Shown one piece after another: positions 56,882 to 64,000 of a stretch of 64,000 nucleotides of DNA; position 1 is the first letter of the stretch; each line of letters begins with the position of its first letter. The stretch is from Wolbachia endosymbiont (group A) of Pogonocherus hispidulus. GTDB taxonomy: Bacteria > Pseudomonadota > Alphaproteobacteria > Rickettsiales > Anaplasmataceae. The stretch is from NCBI RefSeq assembly GCF_964028195.1, contig NZ_OZ034750.1, forward strand, positions 1,364,001 to 1,428,000. The letters are read 5' to 3'. The translations under genes were made by a program, and so were the position numbers. Below the pieces are notes generated by a model. That model saw nothing but the letters and a program-made list of their open reading frames with translations. It made no database searches and was not told the DNA's origin.

Positions 56882-57679
56882 ATGCCAAGCAAGCTAAAAA
56901 AGAAATCTAACACGCTCGCACAAAAGGTGCATGATATTTATGATCATGATTTCAGGAAGGTAATCTGCATCACAACAGGTTTAACAGCCCTATTGTGTAA
57001 GATTTCACTGCAATTTTGCTGTGAGTTTATTGACAATAACAGATCCAATATCTCTTTTATAAAGAATGTTGCCCGATGGGTGAAATTTCCGACATCTACC
57101 CTATACATTGTCCATTCTGCATTTATCTTACGGGATTTGGTAAAAGATTATAAAGACCCTAAGGGTAAAAAAGAATTAGCAAAAATTTTGGGTAAATCGG
57201 CCAGTCTTACAAATAGCACCATAGAAGCGTTGATGATGCTGAAAGTCATACATTTTTTGGCTAGAGGTAATGCAGATGTAATAAGTTATATTAGCTCAAC
57301 ATCAACGATCCTATTTCTGTTTATTTCGGAACCTATAAGTTACTATTATTCATGGAGAAAATACCTAGATAATAAGGATCCTGAAAAGTCTGCTGAGTGT
57401 AAGAAGGACCTCATTATCAGCACATTAACTTTGTCATTGGGTTTGTTAAACTTCATACTAAAAAGAATGGAGACTGCAACCATACCAATCAACTTGGGTA
57501 ATGGCATAATCTATAATTTCAATTTAAGCGTAACAGTCAGCATAATATATAGTGCAGTATTCTTGGTAGTTCAGTTTGATAAACTGTTTAATCAACCTAT
57601 CAATGATGACCCTTCTACTGAAATGGATCATGCTCATACAGATGCTCATGTCCCTAATAGTGAAGCTGTAGAGATATAA
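56882..57679 (+). CDS. unknown multi-pass membrane protein
   Basis: The 265-aa protein has five or six hydrophobic segments (about 26-45, 68-85, 112-130, 135-152, 172-190, 208-228). The basic N-terminus is KLKKKSNTLAQKVHD and the tail is His/Asp-rich (MDHAHTDAHVPNS). No transporter motif is seen and I do not recognise the family. It converges with gshA; the stops are only a few bases apart. Confidence 0.65.
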   Translation: MPSKLKKKSNTLAQKVHDIYDHDFRKVICITTGLTALLCKISLQFCCEFIDNNRSNISFIKNVARWVKFPTSTLYIVHSAFILRDLVKDYKDPKGKKELAKILGKSASLTNSTIEALMMLKVIHFLARGNADVISYISSTSTILFLFISEPISYYYSWRKYLDNKDPEKSAECKKDLIISTLTLSLGLLNFILKRMETATIPINLGNGIIYNFNLSVTVSIIYSAVFLVVQFDKLFNQPINDDPSTEMDHAHTDAHVPNSEAVEI

Positions 57680-57685
57680 GAACTA

Positions 57686-58843
57686 TTAGTGAAAAGACCT
57701 TATTTCTACCGCCAATGCTAACACTGCTAATTTGCTAACAATACTCCAAAGTGACAGAATTTTACTTTCCACAACCTGGCTGACATCATGAAACTCACAG
57801 TCAGTGGCATTCAAGCTGGAATATACATCTTTCCTGCTATTACATCGGTATAAGTAACATGTTGGAGTATCTCCTATATAGTATATTAGCGGTTCTGCAG
57901 AACTGCTTTTAAATATGTCAATGGTTGGTACACCTTCTTGTATAATAACGCTATTGATTGCTATTCCTTCTTTTATCTTTTTCATTTTATGACGCTTTTT
58001 TTTATTGAGGTTTAATATTTCTTCACCACTTGTTGCTGTTATAATACCCATCCCATATGTGCCATTGCTTGCTTTGATAAAAACGTAAGGTTGTGTTTTT
58101 ATTTCATATTCCTCATATTTTTTTTGCACTAGAGATAATACTTGGTCAACTTTAGTTGCTACTGCTCTTAGTGACGAATCATCATCAAAATCAACTCCAT
58201 CACAGCTCTCTGTGAGCATAGAAATTAGCCATGGGTCCATTTTAAATTCGCTACAAAACTCGGACGCTAATTCTTGATAGATTTCAAAATACTTAAATTT
58301 CTGTCTGCTATGCCAACCGTATAGTGGGCTTGGTACTATATCTTGCTTTACGTCTTTTAGCATGTCTGGAATATGGCTCGTCATATCACGGTTCAGTATA
58401 ATAACATCAGGCACAAATCCTGAAGTTGTCTTTAGCAGAGAGTTTTCTTTCACAACAGTTTCATACTGTTCTATTAAATTGTACGTTTCATTATGAAAGA
58501 GGCCAATCTTAGTTTCAAAACCAGCCAGTTGCAGTATTTTCTCTATAGCAAATATGTTTTCTATATACATTTTATTTCGTGTATAATTTTCCGGTATTAT
58601 CAGAACCTTTTTATATTGTTTTTTTTCAAAGTAGCTTTTTATTAATCTTGCCGCCACCGTTCTTGATTCTTCACTTAAGTTATTGAACCCCGCAGGAAAT
58701 AAATTAGCGTCCACTGGAGCAATTTTGTAGCCGGAGTTTCTGAGATCTATAGAGCTATAAAATGGCGATGTAAGGCCGTTAAATTTTGCTTCGAACCAAT
58801 TATTTATACTTTTTTCCAAATCTGGGTGAATTATGTTTTGCAT
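57686..58843 (-). CDS. gshA: glutamate--cysteine ligase, GshA (PF08886) type
   Basis: This family makes gamma-glutamylcysteine, the first step to glutathione, and is unrelated in sequence to E. coli GshA. The protein of about 385 aa shows NNWFEAKFNGLTSPFYSSIDLRNSG in overlapping parts, the APVDANLFPAGFNNL segment, the ATP-grasp-like region YVFIKASNGTYGMGI, and VIIQEGVPTID. The ATG at 58843 is preferred over a GTG two codons upstream. Confidence 0.88.
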   Translation of the reverse strand: MQNIIHPDLEKSINNWFEAKFNGLTSPFYSSIDLRNSGYKIAPVDANLFPAGFNNLSEESRTVAARLIKSYFEKKQYKKVLIIPENYTRNKMYIENIFAIEKILQLAGFETKIGLFHNETYNLIEQYETVVKENSLLKTTSGFVPDVIILNRDMTSHIPDMLKDVKQDIVPSPLYGWHSRQKFKYFEIYQELASEFCSEFKMDPWLISMLTESCDGVDFDDDSSLRAVATKVDQVLSLVQKKYEEYEIKTQPYVFIKASNGTYGMGIITATSGEEILNLNKKKRHKMKKIKEGIAINSVIIQEGVPTIDIFKSSSAEPLIYYIGDTPTCYLYRCNSRKDVYSSLNATDCEFHDVSQVVESKILSLWSIVSKLAVLALAVEIRSFH

Positions 58844-58947
58844 CTGCACTTTAAATGTTATAAGGAAGGTACTATATTATAAGTTATAGTTAAACATATT
58901 TAGTAAATTTGACTAGCGATTACAGTGTAATGAAATTACTATTTAAA

Positions 58948-59502
58948 ATGATTCAACACGATAACAATAAAATGTACGGAACTACTATACTGTCAATTAG
59001 AAAAGATAAAAGCGTAGTAGTAATAGGTGATGGACAGGTTTCACTGGGCCACACTGTTATAAAATCTGGAGCAAAAAAAGTCAGACGTCTTTCTGGTGAT
59101 TCTGTAATTGCCGGTTTTGCTGGAGCAACAGCCGATGCATTTACTCTCTTTGAAAGACTAGAATCTAAACTTGATAAGCACCCAGGGCAATTAATGAGAG
59201 CATGTGTTGAACTTGCAAAAGACTGGAGAATGGATAAATATCTGAGGAAATTAGAAGCTATGATGATCGTTGCAGATAAATCTATTTCATTAGTAATTAC
59301 GGGAACAGGTGATGTTCTTGAGCCTGAAGATGGAATCGCAGCTATTGGCTCTGGGGGAAATTTTGCTCTATCTGCAGCAAGAGCTTTAATTGACATTAAA
59401 GGAATATCAATAGAAGAGATTGCAAAAAAGGCTATGAAGATAGCTGGCGATATATGTGTTTATACAAATCATAACGTAGTTATTGAAAAGATAGAGGAGT
59501 GA
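58948..59502 (+). CDS. hslV: ATP-dependent protease subunit HslV
   Basis: HslV is the proteasome-like peptidase of the HslUV complex. The mature enzyme should begin at the Thr of [10 protein letters not shown] after removal of a short propeptide. The conserved [17 protein letters not shown] and [20 protein letters not shown] follow, with [14 protein letters not shown] near the end. I take the ATG at 58948 (184 aa); an ATG at 58930 or TTG at 58909 would only lengthen the propeptide, and none has a clear ribosome binding site. One base separates it from hslU. Confidence 0.93.
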   Translation: MIQHDNNKMYGTTILSIRKDKSVVVIGDGQVSLGHTVIKSGAKKVRRLSGDSVIAGFAGATADAFTLFERLESKLDKHPGQLMRACVELAKDWRMDKYLRKLEAMMIVADKSISLVITGTGDVLEPEDGIAAIGSGGNFALSAARALIDIKGISIEEIAKKAMKIAGDICVYTNHNVVIEKIEE

Positions 59503-59503
59503 T

Positions 59504-60994
59504 ATGTCTTCTGAACAAAAAACTTTGTGCACTAATTTTTCCAATCAGCCTATAACCCTTTCAGAAGGGCGGTCTTGTAGTAGTGACACCTATGATGAAA
59601 AAAATGACCTCTATAAAGATGCTAAGAGTGGTTTTGATTCAAATGACAGCGATATTCAAGTTAATGACAGTACTCAAGTTTTGTTAGATGACCTGCCACC
59701 ACAGAAGATAGTTAAAGAATTAGATAGATTCATAATCGGACAGGATGATGCAAAGCGTGCTGTTGCTATTGCGCTCAGAAATCGTTGGCGTCGCAATCAG
59801 GTTCCATTTCCATTGCGTGATGAAATCATACCTAAGAATATATTGATGATCGGTCATACAGGGGTTGGTAAAACTGAAATAGCTCGCCGCTTAGCAAAAC
59901 TTGCCGGTGCACCGTTCATAAAAATTGAGGCAACGAAGTTTACTGAAATAGGATACGTTGGACGTGACGTTGATTCGATAATACGCGATTTAGTTGATGC
60001 AGCAATAGTTTTAGTTAAAGAGAAAGCCCGTAAAGCCTTAGCTAAAAAGGCTTTAATTTTAGCTGAGAAAACAATAATAAACTCTATGGTAGGCGAAGAT
60101 GCAACCGAAGAGAGTAAAAAAATTTTTAGAGAAAGGTTGAGGAATAAAGAGTTTGAGGACGGAGAAGTTTCTATTAACGTCAGAGAGAGCAAGAGTATGT
60201 TACCTACTTTCGATATACCAGGCATGCCAGGTGGGCAAGTTGGTGTGATGAATATAACAGAAATAGTGGGCAAGATGTTTAACGGGAGCAAAAAAACAAA
60301 AACTATTACGGTGAAGGTAAAAGAAGCGCGTGAAATATTAATTAATGAAGAAAGTGAAAGGCTAATGGATGAAGATAAGATAATCAAAGAAGCCATTGAT
60401 CTTGTTAGTAATGACGGTATAGTATTTTTGGATGAAATAGACAAAATTGCAGCGCGTACAGAAGTAAAAGGTGAAGTAAACAGAGAAGGAGTGCAACGCG
60501 ATCTGTTACCACTACTTGAAGGAACAACTGTTACAACTAAGTATGGCCATGTAAAAACAGACTATATATTATTTATTGCATCTGGTGCTTTTCATCAGTC
60601 TAAACCATCTGACCTCTTACCGGAATTACAGGGCAGATTACCGATCAGGGTAGAACTTAAGGCACTTACTCAAGAGGATTTAATAAGAATATTAAAGGAA
60701 CCAGAATCTAGTTTATTAAAGCAGTACATAGCTTTAATGAAAACAGAAAATGTGACGCTTGAGTTCACTGATGATGGTATAAAAACCATAGCTGAAATAG
60801 CGTTTACAGTTAATAGGCAAGTGGAAAATATAGGCGCAAGAAGGCTTCACACTATCATGGAGAAGCTTTTAGATGAAATAAGTTTCATTGCTTCTGAGAA
60901 AAATAGCGAAAAATTCATTATAGACAGCAAGTATGTAAAAGATAAACTTGAGTCAATTTCGAAGCAGCTTGATTTATCTAAGTTTATACTTTAG
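59504..60994 (+). CDS. hslU: ATP-dependent protease ATPase subunit HslU
   Basis: HslU unfolds substrates for HslV. The 496-aa AAA+ protein has Walker [10 protein letters not shown], the sensor/arginine region [14 protein letters not shown], Walker [11 protein letters not shown], the [14 protein letters not shown] pore segment, and the I-domain between. The family start ([16 protein letters not shown]) is preceded by about 60 residues rich in Ser, Asp and Asn that most HslU proteins lack. The start is supported by GAGGAG 5 nt before the ATG at the end of hslV, so the extension is probably real. Confidence 0.95.
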   Translation: MSSEQKTLCTNFSNQPITLSEGRSCSSDTYDEKNDLYKDAKSGFDSNDSDIQVNDSTQVLLDDLPPQKIVKELDRFIIGQDDAKRAVAIALRNRWRRNQVPFPLRDEIIPKNILMIGHTGVGKTEIARRLAKLAGAPFIKIEATKFTEIGYVGRDVDSIIRDLVDAAIVLVKEKARKALAKKALILAEKTIINSMVGEDATEESKKIFRERLRNKEFEDGEVSINVRESKSMLPTFDIPGMPGGQVGVMNITEIVGKMFNGSKKTKTITVKVKEAREILINEESERLMDEDKIIKEAIDLVSNDGIVFLDEIDKIAARTEVKGEVNREGVQRDLLPLLEGTTVTTKYGHVKTDYILFIASGAFHQSKPSDLLPELQGRLPIRVELKALTQEDLIRILKEPESSLLKQYIALMKTENVTLEFTDDGIKTIAEIAFTVNRQVENIGARRLHTIMEKLLDEISFIASEKNSEKFIIDSKYVKDKLESISKQLDLSKFIL

Positions 60995-61062
60995 GAAAAA
61001 CAAAAAGCCTACTTTAAGTAGTATAGAGAGTATTCAGAAGGTCAGCCAGTAAACCTAAAATT

Positions 61063-62004
61063 TCAGCTATATTCTTTAGGCTGTTTTTCAACAGTAGAAT
61101 GGTGTGCTGCGACCTCTTGCTTAACATCTAAGCTTAAGTCAATTATTGAGATATTTTCTTCATCATAATCTATGTCTTTTATTAACATATCGTCAGTAAT
61201 AGTCAAAAGGTCAGGCGGAGAAAGAATAGTTCTTTTATTACCAGCTCTCATTCCCACAACTCCAAGCTCTATAGCAAGTGGTATTTTTTTATCGCCAACC
61301 CTAAATTGCACTGTTTGATCTTTGACTATATATTCCCCATTATGCTCCTTTACGCTATATTTAACTGATATCTCATCACCGCACCTTACTTGTTTTCCAG
61401 TCTTGTTAATTAAGTCATTAAAAACCATCAGATTATTTACTGAGTCGGGATATTTATCCTTTACTTCGATCAATTTGACGTAATAAGAATTAAAATTCAT
61501 TTTGTTATCATTGGCAATAGTAACTACACGCTCTCCGCCTTCTTTCATACCTATTACCCCTAAACTCACTTCTTTTAGGTCATCTTGACCTATTTTCAAA
61601 GTAACATCAGAAACTTTGCTAGGGAGTGTTGCTGAGTTATTATTAGAAATTTTATATATTTGCAATAGGACTTCCAGGCCACAGAAAGCCTTGCTGCCAT
61701 TACCTTCAGTAATTTCATAAAAATTTATCGAATCTTCTTCCTTTTGCTGCGTCATTTCTTCTAAATATTCTGTTAGCCCATGCTTTTCAATATAGCGGTC
61801 GAGTGCTGATTCAAGTATTGGCTTCACTAGATAATGTGCTATCGTCTGTATCAAACCACCATGCGTGGCACTTATCTCATAAAGCTTGTCCTTTTTTTCC
61901 GGTTTACCTTTGTTTATATAGACAATAGTAAACATAAAAGCAGAGGTTAAAGTGAGAATCATTACTATGGAAATAAGCATTTGTAATATAATTTTTCTAA
62001 CCAT
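61063..62004 (-). CDS. membrane-anchored FKBP-like protein
   Basis: The 313-aa protein has an N-terminal membrane anchor (residues 5-30). Two regions resemble FKBP-type prolyl isomerase C-terminal halves: EVSLGVIGMKEGGERVVTI (about 145-165) and LAIELGVVGMRAGNKRTIL (about 245-265). Each corresponds to the family pattern of a Gly-Met-Gly turn followed by a basic strand. The aromatic active-site residues are not obvious, so catalysis is uncertain. The start overlaps the 3' end of the upstream polyprenyl synthase gene by 8 bases, so they form an operon. Confidence 0.65.
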   Translation of the reverse strand: MVRKIILQMLISIVMILTLTSAFMFTIVYINKGKPEKKDKLYEISATHGGLIQTIAHYLVKPILESALDRYIEKHGLTEYLEEMTQQKEEDSINFYEITEGNGSKAFCGLEVLLQIYKISNNNSATLPSKVSDVTLKIGQDDLKEVSLGVIGMKEGGERVVTIANDNKMNFNSYYVKLIEVKDKYPDSVNNLMVFNDLINKTGKQVRCGDEISVKYSVKEHNGEYIVKDQTVQFRVGDKKIPLAIELGVVGMRAGNKRTILSPPDLLTITDDMLIKDIDYDEENISIIDLSLDVKQEVAAHHSTVEKQPKEYS

Positions 62005-63013
62005 CTTTCTTTACTTGATTCAATAAATCATATAAATAATTAGTATCCCCTGAAAGCGCACTCAAATTATCCAAGCCTTGTTTAAAGAGGCCGTCTATAT
62101 AGTCCTCTACTTCACTTTTACCAAGCACAGACATTAGATTATTTGTTTTATCTTGTTCGTAATCTTCAATATCATCCTTAGCTTGAAAGATAAGCCCTAG
62201 GTTTATCCCGTAGTTATATAACGCTTTACGTTGCTTATCTGTAGCATTCCCTATTATAGCACCTATTTCACATGAGGCTGCAAATAGTTTTGCGGTTTTC
62301 ATCAAATGAATTTCTTTTATTTTATCAGCTTGGCCCGACGTCATTCCAGCGTTATACATACAGCTGTACGAATGTTGTGGTTTTAAGGTAGAAAGGGTGT
62401 CATTCAAGTAGCGGACACTGGAATCCATTTCATGTTCAGCTCCACCATCGCATGGCTTTTTGCACGAAATGCTTGTAGGCAAAGCCTTCTGGATCCCAGT
62501 GTCAAGCACTGGGATGACAGAGGGTTGGGGTCTAAAATCTATATGCTCACTGTTAATATCTAAAGCCTGTCCTCTTACCATTCCCTTAGCCCCTATCGCT
62601 TGAGAAAGAACTTTCATAATTTCACAGCGTTTGACGCTGTCTTCATTTAACGAAGATAATACCTCAAAAGCCAGAGTAAGTAGTGCATCTCCGGCAAGCA
62701 CTGCTGTTGCTTCATCAAATTTTTTATGGCAGCTTAGCTGGCTTCTGCGAGTATCACTGTTGTCCATGCACGGTAAATCATCGTGAATTAGAGAGTAAGC
62801 ATGAACAAATTCAATTGCTGCAGCAACTGATATTACTTTTTTAGCTTCCGCGTTAAACACTCGCGATGAAGCTACGACTAAAAAGGAGCGTATATGTTTT
62901 GCAGGAGCAAGGAGTATATAACGCATAGCTGATATAAGCTTATTCTCGCTATTTTCAGGTAAAAGTTTGTTTACTTCTACAATAAGCAAATTTTTCGTTG
63001 TTTCGTCTAGCAT
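61997..63013 (-). CDS. polyprenyl (farnesyl/geranyl-type) diphosphate synthase with repeat insertion
   Basis: This isoprenoid chain-elongating synthase (IspA-like) joins IPP to allylic diphosphates for ubiquinone and bactoprenol. The 338-aa protein has the first Asp-rich motif DDLPCMD (78-84), GDALLTLAFE, and the second motif DDIED (280-284). Residues about 161-228 are foreign. They are read from palindromic repeats (62330-62533) and start at SVIPVLDTGIQKALP. They lie between two conserved helices and keep the frame. Without them the length would be about 270, the usual size. Confidence 0.93.
   Translation of the reverse strand: MLDETTKNLLIVEVNKLLPENSENKLISAMRYILLAPAKHIRSFLVVASSRVFNAEAKKVISVAAAIEFVHAYSLIHDDLPCMDNSDTRRSQLSCHKKFDEATAVLAGDALLTLAFEVLSSLNEDSVKRCEIMKVLSQAIGAKGMVRGQALDINSEHIDFRPQPSVIPVLDTGIQKALPTSISCKKPCDGGAEHEMDSSVRYLNDTLSTLKPQHSYSCMYNAGMTSGQADKIKEIHLMKTAKLFAASCEIGAIIGNATDKQRKALYNYGINLGLIFQAKDDIEDYEQDKTNNLMSVLGKSEVEDYIDGLFKQGLDNLSALSGDTNYLYDLLNQVKKDG
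62330..62533 (-). repeat. palindromic element in frame in the polyprenyl synthase gene
   Basis: About 204 bases (68 codons) contain CTGGATCCCAGTGTCAAGCAC near 62490 and a diverged opposite end near 62340 (GTCATTCCAGCG). The ends resemble the intergenic repeats. No stop occurs in the host gene's frame. Confidence 0.85.
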
Positions 63014-63146
63014 TTTTGAATTGTTAATTACCTAGCACGTAACGCTAGCCAGCTAGGGCAGTAGAAAACTTTGCTGTAGTTTACCAGTTATAAAAGATAT
63101 TGCAAACATAAAAATTTTTTATAACATCAAAGAATAGGTTATTTTT

Positions 63147-63419
63147 TTGGTAAGAAATGTGAATAGCGAACTAGCAAAGAGCACTAGAGAAGACATAGAA
63201 GAAAAAGTGAAAAAGATTATACTAGAGCACATTAGTAAGGATGTAGAGAAATTCAACAGCTCTTCAAAGCTTTCGGAGCATGGTGCAGACAGTTTAGATG
63301 CAGTTGAAATCATCATGGCGGCAGAAGAAGAGTTCGGGATAGAAATCCCAGATGAAGACGCACAAAAAATGGAAACTATGGAGCAAATAGTTGAGTATAT
63401 TAATAGTAAAAAAGGCTAA
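63147..63419 (+). CDS. acpP: acyl carrier protein
   Basis: AcpP carries fatty acyl intermediates on a phosphopantetheine attached to the Ser of GADSLDAVEII. The helical family pattern EEKVKKIILEHI, DSLDAVEIIMAAEEEFGIEIPD, and METMEQIVEYI is complete. The start is uncertain: TTG at 63147 gives 90 aa and GTG at 63159 gives 86 aa, both slightly longer than usual; no ATG is available. fabF starts 13 bp downstream. Confidence 0.95.
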   Translation: MVRNVNSELAKSTREDIEEKVKKIILEHISKDVEKFNSSSKLSEHGADSLDAVEIIMAAEEEFGIEIPDEDAQKMETMEQIVEYINSKKG

Positions 63420-63432
63420 TAGTTAGTGTTAA

Positions 63433-64000
63433 ATGAGCAGAAGAGTAGTAGTCACTGGTGTTGGTTTAATCACTCCGCTAGCGGCAGATGTTGACAACAC
63501 TTGGTCAAGGCTGATAAAAGGCGAGTCTGGCATAAAAGCAATCAATACAGATAGATTTGACTCTTCTGATCTTGCTTGCAAGGTTGCAGGGCAGGTGCCT
63601 GTGCAATCCGATAACATTGAGAATTACTTTAATCCTGTAGGTTATATTTTTGAAAAAGATCTAAAAAGAACGGATCGTTTTATTCATTACGGCATTGCAG
63701 CAGCGATTCAAGCTGTGGAAGATTCATCTTTAGAAGATTCAAAAGTAGATAGAGAACGTATTGGCGTAACTATTGGCTCTGGTATAGGTGGTCTTCCGTC
63801 AATTCAGGAAAATGTAATTACCATGCAGGAAAAAGGGCCCAGACGTGTCAGTCCATTTTTTGTCCCTGCAAGTCTAATAAATTTGATATCTGGCCATATT
63901 TCTATTAAATACGAATTTACAGGTCCAAACGATTCAGCAGTAACCGCATGTGCAACAGGTGCGCATGCAATCATAAACTCAGCAAGAACTATAAAACTTA
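63433..64000 (+). CDS. fabF: beta-ketoacyl-ACP synthase II, partial at window end
   Basis: FabF condenses malonyl-ACP with acyl-ACP. The first 189 residues are in the window: MSRRVVVTGVGLITPLAAD, SGIGGLPSIQE, FFVPASLINLISGHISI, and the active-site Cys in TACATGAHAII. The gene runs off the right edge. It directly follows acpP, the common acpP-fabF pair. Confidence 0.96.
   Translation, partial: MSRRVVVTGVGLITPLAADVDNTWSRLIKGESGIKAINTDRFDSSDLACKVAGQVPVQSDNIENYFNPVGYIFEKDLKRTDRFIHYGIAAAIQAVEDSSLEDSKVDRERIGVTIGSGIGGLPSIQENVITMQEKGPRRVSPFFVPASLINLISGHISIKYEFTGPNDSAVTACATGAHAIINSARTIKL

Noticed and set aside
61003..61025. Terminator after hslU
   Set aside because: Only a short CTACT/AGTAG hairpin without a T tract is visible.

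Overview
The window looks like a chromosome segment of Wolbachia (Alphaproteobacteria, Rickettsiales). It is AT-rich. Its housekeeping genes (hflK-hflC-htrA, nuoF, nuoI, thrS-infC, gatA, mnmE, hslVU, PF08886-type gshA, acpP-fabF) are of the rickettsial type. They are mixed with ankyrin-repeat genes, phage WO-like relics (terminase, double-HTH regulator, recombinase tail), several IS families, group II introns, and the short palindromic repeats scattered through Wolbachia intergenic DNA. The strain or supergroup cannot be told from the sequence alone.

Layout. 0-6.3 kb: tRNA-Gln, a start-damaged cutA, an unknown membrane protein, and the envelope proteolysis operon hflK-hflC-htrA. 6.3-15 kb: an accessory block with an orphan terminase, a two-gene unit (73 aa + 736 aa), a 472-aa coiled-coil/proline-rich protein, a decayed terminase/uvrB-tail chimera, and a 718-aa ankyrin protein. 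15-22.5 kb: uvrB, then a phage-island-like stretch (recombinase relic, broken IS256-type IS, double-HTH regulator, ankyrin protein, two unknowns). 22.8-46.5 kb: mostly core genes (nuoF, infC, thrS, nuoI, mnmE, ferredoxin reductase, nadK, rpmE, fabD, gpmI, gatA, tsaB, transporter, nrdB, bamE, tolA-like) with tRNA-Ser and tRNA-Asn. This stretch also has a complete IS5/IS427-type IS, a dispersed repeat of about 460 bp, and an unknown protein carrying an EPIYA motif. 46.6-54.4 kb: a nest of mobile elements. A DUF1016 (YhcG-like) gene is cut by an antisense group II intron. That intron's reverse transcriptase is cut at its YxDD box by a second group II intron. The second intron is cut in domain VI by an IS4-family IS with a perfect 10-bp target duplication. 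A MITE-like 215-bp element sits in the first intron's 3' end, and two inverted, broken IS5-type copies close the region. 54.4-64 kb: core genes again (ndk, hemH, gshA, hslVU, an FKBP-like protein, a polyprenyl synthase, acpP, fabF).

How the genes work together. HflKC are membrane regulators of FtsH, and HtrA and HslVU are proteases and chaperones; BamE and the TolA-like protein serve the outer envelope. FabD, AcpP and FabF initiate and elongate fatty acids. NuoF and NuoI belong to complex I. GatA, ThrS, InfC, RpmE, MnmE and TsaB serve translation and tRNA modification. The accessory proteins are candidates for host interaction, but this is inference from repeats, an EPIYA motif, membrane segments and genomic context.

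The most notable observations are the intron-in-intron nest, the palindromic elements kept in frame inside mnmE, the polyprenyl synthase gene and probably tsaB, the EPIYA-bearing membrane protein, and the unrecognised repeat-rich proteins at 7.8-14.9 kb.
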